NCBI GenBank assembly: GCA_029975275.1
Contig: JARKPN010000014.1
Coordinates: 1-35,904 of the forward strand
DNA: 35,904 bases
Direction of reading: 5' to 3'
Source of the DNA: Geobacteraceae bacterium
Lineage (GTDB): Bacteria; Desulfobacterota; Desulfuromonadia; Geobacterales; Geobacteraceae
This document shows positions 15,458-23,028 of this stretch, one piece after another. A program made the position numbers and the translations under genes. The number at the start of each line of letters is the position of its first letter. Within the stretch, counting starts at the first letter, position 1. The notes beneath the pieces are model-generated. The model was not told where the DNA came from. It worked only from the letters and a program-made list of their open reading frames with translations, and did not search any database.

Positions 15458-16111
15458 ATGAAACGCATCGTGTTGGCGACGGCCGTCTTCCTGCTGTTTT
15501 CGGACGGACTTTTTCATGCCCCGGTCTTCGGCCAAGGCCTGGCCGCAATCACACTGCCGGCCCCGCGCATGGACGGCGGTGCCCCCCTGATGAAGGCTCT
15601 CCGGGACCGGCACAGCACCCGCAAATTCAGTTCCGCGCCCCTCAGCCCCGAACAGCTCTCCGACCTCCTGTGGGCGGCCTTCGGTATCAACCGCCCCGCT
15701 TCGGGCAAGCGCACCGCGCCCTCTGCCATGGACCGCCAGGAGATTTCTGTTTACGTCGCCCTTGAGAAGGGGCTCTACCTTTACGACGCGAAAAAGCATG
15801 CCCTGCAACCGATCCTCGCAGAAGACATCCGCGCCCTGACCGGTACCCAGGGCTTTGTGGGCAGCGCCGCGGTCAATCTCATCTATGTGGCGGATTACTC
15901 GAAAATGGCGGGCAAGGACAGGGACTTTTACGCAGCGGCCGATACCGGCGCCATCGCGGAGAACGTTTACCTGTACTGCGCCTCCGCCAGGCTGGGCGTG
16001 GTGGTGCGGGGTTCCATCGACCGCGAGCGCCTGGCCAGGGTGATGAAGCTCAGGCCGGACCAGAAAATAACCCTGGCGCAATCGGTGGGTTATCCCGACG
16101 CAAGTCGGTAA
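15458..16111 (+). CDS. Exported SagB/nitroreductase-family flavoprotein
   Basis: ATG 15458 has GTGAAAGGAC upstream. The preceding in-frame codons lack a ribosome site and would bury the signal peptide. The 217-residue product has a signal peptide (MKRIVLATAVFLLFSDGLFH, likely cleaved near residue 26) and a nitroreductase domain: FMN-phosphate contact RHSTRKFSS (residues 51-59), LLWAAFGINR, the AAADTGAIAENVYLYCASA helix and a C-terminal GYPDASR. Such exported forms (annotated as SagB-type dehydrogenase or nitroreductase) reduce or oxidise small molecules with FMN. The partner is unknown. A strong terminator follows directly, so it is a single-gene unit or the end of one with the HTH gene. Confidence 0.87.
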   Translation: MKRIVLATAVFLLFSDGLFHAPVFGQGLAAITLPAPRMDGGAPLMKALRDRHSTRKFSSAPLSPEQLSDLLWAAFGINRPASGKRTAPSAMDRQEISVYVALEKGLYLYDAKKHALQPILAEDIRALTGTQGFVGSAAVNLIYVADYSKMAGKDRDFYAAADTGAIAENVYLYCASARLGVVVRGSIDRERLARVMKLRPDQKITLAQSVGYPDASR

Positions 16112-16116
16112 TAAAG

Positions 16117-16199
16117 AAAGAAAAAAAGAAAACCCATCCAACAACCGGGTACGGTTAGTGGATGGGTTTGTTTTTTGCCAATTGGCGGAGCAAACGGCC
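16117..16199 (+). repeat. Terminator-associated repeat, left copy
   Basis: AAAAAGAAAACCC, a hairpin, GGGTTTGT, then TTTTG and AATTGGCGGAGCAAACGGCC are arranged as at 35812-35893 (AAAAAGAAAACCC, GGGTTTGTCTTTTG, AAATGGTGGAGGGAACGCC). The hairpin loops are unrelated. The two copies bracket the 19.7-kb region with fic, vsr and the DISARM operon. Confidence 0.45.
16130..16176 (+). terminator. Rho-independent terminator after the nitroreductase-like gene
   Basis: AAACCCATCCA (16130-16140) pairs perfectly with TGGATGGGTTT (16159-16169), followed by GTTTTTTG. The A-run before it and T-run after it allow function in both directions, so it may also stop the leftward fic transcript. Confidence 0.85.
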
Positions 16200-16231
16200 G
16201 GTTCGATTTCGAAAACGAGAATCGAATTGAC

Positions 16232-17401
16232 CTACCTGCCCGGCAGTTCCGTACCGCGACTCATGATCTCGATATAGCCCGTGTAGCTGAACAGGCGGTT
16301 GCGTTTCTGGGCTGTCAGCTCCTTCACGATGCCGAGCTGTTCCAGATGGCCGAGCACCTTGTTGACTGTCGCCGGAGTGATGCCGGTCTTCTCCGCCAGC
16401 GAACCCGAGGTGGCGATGGGATGCTCCATGAGCGCCCGATGGACCTGCAGGATGGATGCCGCAGCCCTGCCGAGACCGCTGATCTTGTCGCGATCCCGGT
16501 TCGACAGGTCGAGAAGCTGCCGCGCCGTTTCCACCGCCTGGGTGGCGGTGACGATCACCGCCTCGGCGAAGAAGTCGAGCCAGGCTTCCCAGTCACCGGT
16601 CAGGCGCACGTTGTTAAGCAGCTCGTAGTAATACTGCCGGTGCGTCTTGAAGTAGAGACTGAGGTAGAGCATCGGCTCCTGTAGCACCTTCTGCCCGCAT
16701 AACAGCAGGGTGATCAGCAGACGTCCCAGACGACCGCTACCGTCCAGAAACGGGTGGATCGTCTCGAACTGCACATGGGCCAGCGCCGCTTTGAGCAACA
16801 CCGAGGTCGGCTCCGGCTGGTCATGGAGGAAGAGCTCCAGCTTGCCCATGCACTCCAGCACTTCTTCGGCCGGAGGAGGAACGAAAGCCGCGTTGCCCGG
16901 CCGGGTGCCGCCGATCCAGTTCTGGCTGCGCCGGAACTCTCCCGGCGTCTGGTTGCTGCCCCGCCCCTTGGTCAGCAGTACGCCGAGGATCTCACGAAAC
17001 AGCCGCAGAGACAGCGGCAGCCCTTCCTCCAACAGACGGAGACCATGGTCGAGGGCGGCGACATAGTTGCTGACCTCTCGCACGTCATCCAGCGGAACAC
17101 CCGGTTCCTGGTCCAGTTCGAACAGCAGCAGGTCCGACAGCGACGACCGGGTTCCCTAGATCATGGAGGAAAGCACCGCCTCTTTTCGGACATACATGTA
17201 GAGGAACAGTGAGGTGTCCGGCAGCAAGGTCGAGACGCTGTCCAGCCGCCCGAGCGCCAGCAGCGCCTGGTCGAACTTGCTCCGCAACTCCGGCGTCCAG
17301 TCGATGGGCGGACGCGGCGGCAGAGGCGCAGGCACGAAGGCCCGGGCTTTCTCACCCGCCGTCGATATGGTCACGTATCTTCCTTGGAGTTCCCGCTTCA
17401 T
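16232..17401 (-). pseudogene. Fic-domain AMPylator with in-frame amber codon
   Basis: Read from ATG 17401 (GAGGCAGG upstream) to 16232 this is a 389-codon fic gene with one TAG at 17156-17158 (codon 82). Fic enzymes transfer AMP or other groups to target proteins. The order is an N-terminal Fic_N-like segment, then SSMI-TAG-GTRSSL, the active site HPFLDGSGRLGR (His216; the usual GNGR is GSGR), and a C-terminal winged-helix (residues about 325-380). SSMI(E)GT is the class II inhibitory motif (S/T)xxxE(G/N), and the stop replaces exactly the inhibitory glutamate. Reinitiation at GTG 17083 could give a 283-residue core. Otherwise the gene is dead. The winged helix suggests autoregulation. Confidence 0.8.
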
Positions 17402-17420
17402 CCTGCCTGCCTCGAACCTG

Positions 17421-17446
17421 AAATAAAATCCATCTTTATTTTATTT
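17421..17446. promoter_or_regulatory. AT-rich inverted repeat upstream of fic
   Basis: AAATAAAA (17421-17428) and TTTTATTT (17439-17446) are perfect 8-bp inverted arms 20 bp upstream of the fic start. Autoregulation by the C-terminal winged helix of the Fic protein would need such a site. Confidence 0.35.
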
Positions 17447-17485
17447 TTACCGTACATCCTAAAATAAGGAGTCAGGAAGGAAAAA

Positions 17486-17890
17486 TCAAGCGGATTTCCC
17501 GATTGGACGTTTCGATTTCTCCCTGGCATCGGCGACCTCGACCTTAACTCCGATTTTTGCCATATCCCGTACCAGTTCAGGGCTGTCCGTGCGAGGTGGC
17601 GGTTGATCCGCGGGATGTCCGGTCGGCCACGCAAACCCTCGGCGTTACACCACGCTTCCAGGAGAACATCCCGGAAGGCTCTGGGCGGATCGACTGGGGT
17701 GAAGGTCATCTACCTAATGGGCAACCCGGCAACGGTCAATCCATAGAGTATGAGGGGGCTGAGCCTGTACTGCTCTGTGTCCTTGATCTTGATCGGGTCT
17801 TGCACTGATACGATGCCATGCTCCGGATGGTGGAAAAGGAACTTGGCAATCGCTACGTAGAAATGATGCTCTCTGGTGATGACAGCGCCT
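17486..17890 (-). pseudogene. Decayed gene downstream of vsr, unknown family
   Basis: An ATG overlaps the vsr stop codon (ATGA near 17899), as for a coupled gene. That frame ends after 15 codons, but another frame continues with protein-like sequence: TREHHFYVAIAKFLFHHPEH, GIVSVQDPIKIKDTEQYRLS, PLILYGLTVAGLP, a TAG at 17710-17712, then MTFTPVDPPRAFRDVLLEAW and PRINRHLARTAL. A further shift near 17565 leads to ELVRDMAKIGVKVEVADARE and a TGA at 17486. At least two frameshifts and one stop are needed to join the pieces, so it is a broken gene. I do not recognise the family. The ORF of 103 codons called in the middle is only a fragment. Confidence 0.5.
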
Positions 17891-17896
17891 GTTGAT

Positions 17897-18394
17897 TCAT
17901 GGCCCCTCCTTGGAAAATGAGATCTCCCTCCGAGAACTTACGGCCTGCACATGTGCAGGGATATTCTTGTGTTTTTCGCTCGACACCAACCATTCGTTCA
18001 CAAGTTTCGCGACCTCATCGGGGTCGGCACCTTTGCCTTTGAGCGCACACTCCCAGACCATCGCTACTCTCCAGCCCGCATCCTGAAGGGCCGCGGTGTG
18101 TCGTCGGTCTCTTGCGATATTTTCGTCGAACTTTCTGCGCCAGAAATCTACATTGGTTCCGGGCGTCGTGGTCGCCTTGCAACCGTGGCGGTGCCAGAAG
18201 CAGCCATGGACGAACAAAACCGCCTTGAACCGGGGGAAGACGATATCCGGAGATCCCGGCAACCTCTTGTCGTGAAGCCGATATCGCAGCCCAATTTTGT
18301 GCAGCGACCTTCGAAGTTTCATCTCCGCGCCGGTATTCTTTTGGCCGACACTGGACATGATCTTCGAACGTGTCTTCTTGTCCACAATGTCCAA
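17897..18394 (-). CDS. vsr: Very short patch repair endonuclease
   Basis: The 165-residue protein nicks DNA 5' of the T in T:G mismatches made by deamination of 5-methylcytosine. The family order is complete: MDIVDKKTRSKIMSSVGQKN, LRYRLHDKRLPGSPDIVF with the metal-binding Asp50, FVHGCFWHRHGC, NVDFWRRKFDENIARDRR and GWRVAMVWECAL. The start is TTG 18394, which matches the usual MDIVD beginning of the family and has AGGTGAAG upstream. GTG 9 bp downstream is the alternative. The last 30 residues extend beyond the usual Vsr core. It lies 26 bp after the GHKL-nuclease gene. Vsr genes normally accompany a C5-cytosine methylase, and here the methylase is at the other end of the same operon. Confidence 0.93.
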   Translation of the reverse strand: MDIVDKKTRSKIMSSVGQKNTGAEMKLRRSLHKIGLRYRLHDKRLPGSPDIVFPRFKAVLFVHGCFWHRHGCKATTTPGTNVDFWRRKFDENIARDRRHTAALQDAGWRVAMVWECALKGKGADPDEVAKLVNEWLVSSEKHKNIPAHVQAVSSRREISFSKEGP

Positions 18395-18420
18395 GCTTCT
18401 TCACCTGCATCCGCAGTCGT

Positions 18421-20379
18421 TCATATCCTGTCGACGATCCCTTCCAATTTGTCCAGTTCCTTGCTTGTTTTCAGGAATTCAGAATAGGCTTCCTGGGCTC
18501 CCCGAATGAGGGAGTCGTAGTGCACAATTCTGCTTCCTGGTGATACTGCAGCCATCGACAATTTAAGGCGTTCTGGGTTGCTTATTTCTTCGTCAACGGG
18601 TTCTCCGAGTACGAATACCACCTCGATATTGGGCGTCGTATCTCCCTGGGCCGCAAGTATCTTCCTGAGCTTGTCCACATATGTTTGCCCTTGTTCCTGT
18701 AACTCCAATAGCTTCATCTTTCGGTTGACCCGTTTCAGCTCGACAATGATATGTTTGCCAGCCATCGTTCGATAGGCGATATCGACCCGCCCGAGCTTTT
18801 CCTTCTCAGTCATCTCCTGCGTGAGCACTCCGTCCGTCGTCAGCCTCGTTTCCATGACCACACTGGACGTGGCTCGTTCCCATGCGGGGTCAAGCAACCA
18901 GAGATGATCAAATAGATACTTCTGGAGGACACTTTCTTTCGCATTGTCGTCGGCGATCCCCTGAAAATCACGGATGGCATCCAAACGAGATTTGACGATA
19001 TCCCGATAGAGGGAAGCTTCTAGCGCGTCCCGATCGGCAAGAATCAACAACAATTTGTCGATATCGTGAACATGCGTGGCCAATTCGTCCGCCGAACCAC
19101 GAAGTTTCATGCGCTCAAAAGCCAAAATGCCATGTTTGTACATGAGCTTCCGGTCTTCTTCCTCTTCGACGGGCAACGCGCTGAGCTTTGCGATTAACGT
19201 CTCGGCGCTTTTCCTGAACCCATCCGGAAGGCTTTCGAACCACTCTTTCAGGGCTGGAGACGTTTCTTTCGCCTTTTCGACCTCGTGTTTGCGTCTCCAC
19301 TCGCTCCAACGCTTTTCCACCTGATTCATCCTGGAGCGAAGAAAAGCGATCAGTTGCATATATCTTTCGTCGTCCTCTTGAACGCGCTGTCGGTCGCTAG
19401 TGGCGATATCCGGCTTGTCGTCGACATCTAGGAAATCGGCTTCGATTTGACCTGTGAGATACTTCGTGTATAGACGCCCGTCGTTCAATTTGTCGAGAAC
19501 GTTTTCGTGGAACAATCGCCCACGAGCGAAGACCACTATGCCGTTCAAATTGCCGGAATCTTCGCTGTCGAGGTCTTTGGGGAATCTTGCGGTTCCTATC
19601 CATCCTTTGACGCACCACCCCATATCCCACGACTCTAACCGCGAGGGTAAGGTTTCGCGTTCGATCACGTGATCTACCGAACCGTTTTCGGGTTCATAGT
19701 CTTCAAGAGTCCACAGAAATTGGACTTTCGACAAATCGTCGCGATCGGCAATCGTGATGGGTTGACCATCTATCGAAACGGTGAAACCGTGAGCTTGACC
19801 GATAACGGAAAAGCGCCGAGCCAACCTTCTTCGCCGAGCCAACACCCCGCGGCCAAGACGCTGTCTCTTGATATCTCGTAATACGATTTTCGTACCCGCT
19901 GTAATGCCCAGTTCGCTTTCGTCGAGAGGTGTCGGGTGGTAAGGCTCCTTGTTACGGACCGCTTCGTGAATGCCTTCGACACTCATACGAAAACCTTGAG
20001 CAACACCATGCTTACTGGAATGCACTTCGATGGTGTCGGCTATTGAAAATAGTGATAGCTTTCCCAAGCCCTTTCTCCCCATGACCGGCCGGCCTTTTGC
20101 TGTCTTCCTGCCGGTTTCCACGTCTTCGTCGCGACGCCGATAACCGACACGAAGATACTTCATGTTCATGTCTTCGATCGACATGCCAACACCATCGTCC
20201 CTGATTTCAATCAACTTGCCCTCGGGGTCGATGCCTATTTCAACGTGTGCCGAATCGGCATCCCATGCGTTCGCGACCGCTTCGGTCAATACGGCGGCAA
20301 TGTTGCTGTAGAGATTGATCCCTAGGTGATCGAGAACGTTGAGATCTACCGTCATCTCGAAAATCGCATGATCGGTCAT
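18421..20379 (-). CDS. GHKL (MORC/Hsp90-like) ATPase fused to PD-(D/E)xK nuclease-like domain
   Basis: The 652-residue protein has a GHKL ATPase at residues 1-200: N-box TEAVANAWDAD (Glu33, Asn37), DDGVGM (61-66) and the lid motif GRKGLGK (101-107). A helical middle follows. The C-terminus (about 485-600) resembles Shedu/DUF4263-type nucleases: ESVLQKYLFDHLWLLDP, then GRVDIAY (Asp533) and HIIVELKR (Glu547, Lys549), the D...ExK catalytic set. ATP-driven dimer closure could gate DNA cutting, as proposed for MORC/MutL-like ATPases near restriction systems. It is translated from an ATG that overlaps the drmC stop (ATGA) and sits in the DISARM operon before vsr. It is not a core DISARM gene. Fold and catalytic residues are inferred by eye. 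Confidence 0.75.
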   Translation of the reverse strand: MTDHAIFEMTVDLNVLDHLGINLYSNIAAVLTEAVANAWDADSAHVEIGIDPEGKLIEIRDDGVGMSIEDMNMKYLRVGYRRRDEDVETGRKTAKGRPVMGRKGLGKLSLFSIADTIEVHSSKHGVAQGFRMSVEGIHEAVRNKEPYHPTPLDESELGITAGTKIVLRDIKRQRLGRGVLARRRRLARRFSVIGQAHGFTVSIDGQPITIADRDDLSKVQFLWTLEDYEPENGSVDHVIERETLPSRLESWDMGWCVKGWIGTARFPKDLDSEDSGNLNGIVVFARGRLFHENVLDKLNDGRLYTKYLTGQIEADFLDVDDKPDIATSDRQRVQEDDERYMQLIAFLRSRMNQVEKRWSEWRRKHEVEKAKETSPALKEWFESLPDGFRKSAETLIAKLSALPVEEEEDRKLMYKHGILAFERMKLRGSADELATHVHDIDKLLLILADRDALEASLYRDIVKSRLDAIRDFQGIADDNAKESVLQKYLFDHLWLLDPAWERATSSVVMETRLTTDGVLTQEMTEKEKLGRVDIAYRTMAGKHIIVELKRVNRKMKLLELQEQGQTYVDKLRKILAAQGDTTPNIEVVFVLGEPVDEEISNPERLKLSMAAVSPGSRIVHYDSLIRGAQEAYSEFLKTSKELDKLEGIVDRI

Positions 20380-21191
20380 GGCTTGCCCTTCTTTGCCCTT
20401 GGTTTAGTACCTTTATCGCCAACCTTTTCAATGACATTCGTCGAAACCAGAGCGTCCAGATGACGGTGAAGTTCAAATGGCACTCCGCCGCCCCTGACGA
20501 GAACACCGACTTCCATGTTCCGCTCCATCGCGGCAGACGTGAAGTTCGCGCTGGTCAGAAAAGCTAGTTCACCGTCGGCAACGACGCATTTCGCGTGAAC
20601 GGCTCCCGTCAATAACGTAGTGTTGGCACTTTTCACAGCCTGCCAAGTGTATAGATTCACGGACGGCAACAACCGGCGCATGCACTCTACAGAGTCGTAA
20701 CCGACTTTCCCACCGTGCTCGCTGGATGATTCCAAAAGAACGTCGATATGGACATGCCTACCGATAGCGGCTCTCAGCGCTCGGGTAATCGACTCCACCT
20801 CATAGGCGACGAAACTCACGAGAAAAAGACGCCTTTTCGCCGACTCGATCACCTCACACAGCACTTGCTCCGTATGCCGAACAGGAACCAAACCAGACGA
20901 TGGGCCAGTCCAAACGAGTTCTATCGCTCCCCGTTGTTCCAACAGGGAAGCGGTGGCGGATGCCCCGCGAAGAGCGCAAGCGACATCACGCGGTGAAGTT
21001 TCTATCGAAAGTTTCCATGCCCGGTCCAAACGAGCGACCATGTCTTTGTCCACGTTGGGGCCAAAACTTGATTTGACCAAAGCGAACTGGTTCGCGGAAC
21101 CGAGAGTCTCGACCTTTGCCGCTATGGTCGCGATACGATCAGGGTGTAGGTCGAGACCGAGTTCGGCGATAACTGACCAGAGATCATCCAT
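20376..21191 (-). CDS. drmC: DISARM protein DrmC, phospholipase D-like
   Basis: The 271-residue protein has one PLD/HKD motif near its C-terminal half: H199-A-K201-CVVAD206 followed by LTSANFTSAAMERNMEVG (Asn216), the layout of PLD-family nucleases and of DrmC. One motif per chain implies that a dimer forms the active site. The N-terminal 90 residues are helical and typical of DrmC. It begins at ATG 21191, overlapping the drmB stop by 8 bp, and its own stop overlaps the next ATG. In published DISARM systems DrmC is the component that protection can tolerate losing. It acts with DrmAB on DNA in the cytoplasm. Confidence 0.9.
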   Translation of the reverse strand: MDDLWSVIAELGLDLHPDRIATIAAKVETLGSANQFALVKSSFGPNVDKDMVARLDRAWKLSIETSPRDVACALRGASATASLLEQRGAIELVWTGPSSGLVPVRHTEQVLCEVIESAKRRLFLVSFVAYEVESITRALRAAIGRHVHIDVLLESSSEHGGKVGYDSVECMRRLLPSVNLYTWQAVKSANTTLLTGAVHAKCVVADGELAFLTSANFTSAAMERNMEVGVLVRGGGVPFELHRHLDALVSTNVIEKVGDKGTKPRAKKGKP

Positions 21192-23028
21192 TGTCGACTC
21201 TGTTCAGATCGAAGAAAGCGGCATCGGTGGATTCGAATGTCGGGACGAGAAGCGCCCTATCCAAATAACGGTTTCCGCGCTCGCAGGATGTTTCTGCGAC
21301 GAAAGTACATGCATGGCAAGCAGCCGAGTGGAGAGAACGGTCGACTCCTGGATCGTGTTCGGAGCACAACGGGTCTGAAGAACAAACTGTTGCACGCCCC
21401 AATGCCTGTTCGATCAATCGCCCGAGGTTTTCCGGTTTTCCCAGTTCGACCAGCCCCCCCAACGTTCCATCGGAATCGGCAGCGGCCGTATAAAGTAGAA
21501 CGCCGGCCATGGGTGATTCCTCACCCGCCTTCGCATAGATTCGCTCACGAATGCTCGCGGCGTTGTAGCCACATTCGAGGGCCAGTTCCCGTATCAGAAG
21601 ATGAGCGAAAGTATGTATCATCGCGTAACGGATACCGGGATACCCTTCGTCCGGGTTCAAACGTCGAGCGTTCCGCCATCCGGCATGCCCCGCTCTCATT
21701 TTTCTGTCACGACTTCGGACGGAAGCCAACATTTCCCACTTTGAAACGGCCTCTTCGTCGAACCTGATGAATATCCCTTCGCCATGCACCTCGCTGGCAG
21801 GCACCCAACCGGGCTTGTTCCGACTGAGATTAGCTATCGACGGACGCTCGTCCGGGTCGGTCGATTCTTCGGGAGCCTCTACGCGGGTGTATCCGACAAG
21901 GGCGTTCACTTCGCGGAGCCGTTCCAAAAGAAGCACGCTCGCCAGACGATCTCGAAAACCTTCCGGTGTTTCGGTCTTGCTGCTCAGAAAATGCGGCCAG
22001 TCCGTCGGAGGATCGTCCGAGATCAGGACATCCCACTCGGGCTCCTTGATATCGCCCTCAGGAATGGCGCTAGTCGTCCTGCCTTCTTTTCGTTCTTGGA
22101 TCGCGTGCCAAATATCCCGAATATCCCATTTTTCTATCCCGGGAAGATGGGCAAGGTCCACCAGAGTCTCTACTATCCCTTCCAAATGCTCTAACGACTT
22201 GGCTTTCGATAGCCTCTCCCAGCCGTCAAGAATCAACTGCCCAAGTTGATCTTTTTCCAACGGAATCGCGAGAACGGACAGCGTGATCGGAAACCATCCG
22301 TTGGTAGCACCCAAAAGGATGGTTCTTGGGTCCTCGGTGCATTCCTCGTACTGGTTGAGATGGGGATGCCGCCCACGACAAGCGGGAAGATTTTCCTGCG
22401 CTTCCCGCCCGAAAGCATGAACCAGCGAGCGTGCCGCGTCGCAGGTGTCGCATTTGACCCAGAGGTTTTCGGTCTGCAGGGATGCGCCTCGCTCGAAGAA
22501 ACGCAACGTACCTTTGCACTCGGAGGGGCCGCCATGCACGAACCAATGCCACGGAAAATCGTCGAGGTGGCCGTTCCTGCACGCGAGCAGAAAACGGGCG
22601 GGCACCGCGTCGGCGTTCTTGCCTTTCTCGCAGTTCGAATGCACGAAGTGGGTTGGCTCCGGGCGGTACGGGTTGGCTTTGATGTCGAACAGGCCCGAAT
22701 CGTATTCGGCCAACAAGCCACATTTGACGCATCTCAACCAACGCGGAAAGGGGCGGACTGGTACACCGATCTTGCCTTCGGCGGACATGGGGTCGACACC
22801 GTCCTCCCTCAGAAAGGGGGGCATCCGCAACCGTTCCACTTGAGGGCCGAGCACCCGGCGAACGGCGGCGAGAAGGCGGGCCTCCTCGATCGGGGGGCAT
22901 CGATCCGGATTCCAGCGATCCAAGCCCATGGTCAACACCGAAAGATTCGGCAGGTCGATCAGGGCTCCTGGACCGTAGGTCCAGAGCAATTGACTGGGAC
23001 GAACTTGCCCGACGAGATAGGAACTCAT
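21184..23028 (-). CDS. drmB: DISARM protein DrmB (DUF1998)
   Basis: The 614-residue protein is a DrmB-type DUF1998 protein. It has zinc-ligand-like cysteines at CVKC (100-103), C133, C150, CDTC (193-196) and a C-terminal cluster CHACTFVAETSCERG (571-582) with CSSDPLCSEHD just before it, which is the DUF1998 signature. In DISARM, DrmA and DrmB form the complex that recognises and remodels incoming DNA. The start ATG overlaps the drmA stop (ATGA at 23025-23028), consistent with coupled translation and equal amounts of both. Confidence 0.93.
   Translation of the reverse strand: MSSYLVGQVRPSQLLWTYGPGALIDLPNLSVLTMGLDRWNPDRCPPIEEARLLAAVRRVLGPQVERLRMPPFLREDGVDPMSAEGKIGVPVRPFPRWLRCVKCGLLAEYDSGLFDIKANPYRPEPTHFVHSNCEKGKNADAVPARFLLACRNGHLDDFPWHWFVHGGPSECKGTLRFFERGASLQTENLWVKCDTCDAARSLVHAFGREAQENLPACRGRHPHLNQYEECTEDPRTILLGATNGWFPITLSVLAIPLEKDQLGQLILDGWERLSKAKSLEHLEGIVETLVDLAHLPGIEKWDIRDIWHAIQERKEGRTTSAIPEGDIKEPEWDVLISDDPPTDWPHFLSSKTETPEGFRDRLASVLLLERLREVNALVGYTRVEAPEESTDPDERPSIANLSRNKPGWVPASEVHGEGIFIRFDEEAVSKWEMLASVRSRDRKMRAGHAGWRNARRLNPDEGYPGIRYAMIHTFAHLLIRELALECGYNAASIRERIYAKAGEESPMAGVLLYTAAADSDGTLGGLVELGKPENLGRLIEQALGRATVCSSDPLCSEHDPGVDRSLHSAACHACTFVAETSCERGNRYLDRALLVPTFESTDAAFFDLNRVDNG

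Noticed and set aside
16177-16200. GGCGGAG...GGTTCGATTTCGAA (and GGTGGAG at 35877) as 3' end of a tRNA or tmRNA on the reverse strand
   Set aside because: The first bases resemble such ends, but no T-loop/acceptor pairing or full cloverleaf can be built.
17156-17158. TAG in fic read as pyrrolysine
   Set aside because: Pyrrolysine is known in methylamine methyltransferases and a few others, not in Fic proteins, and nothing else points to it.
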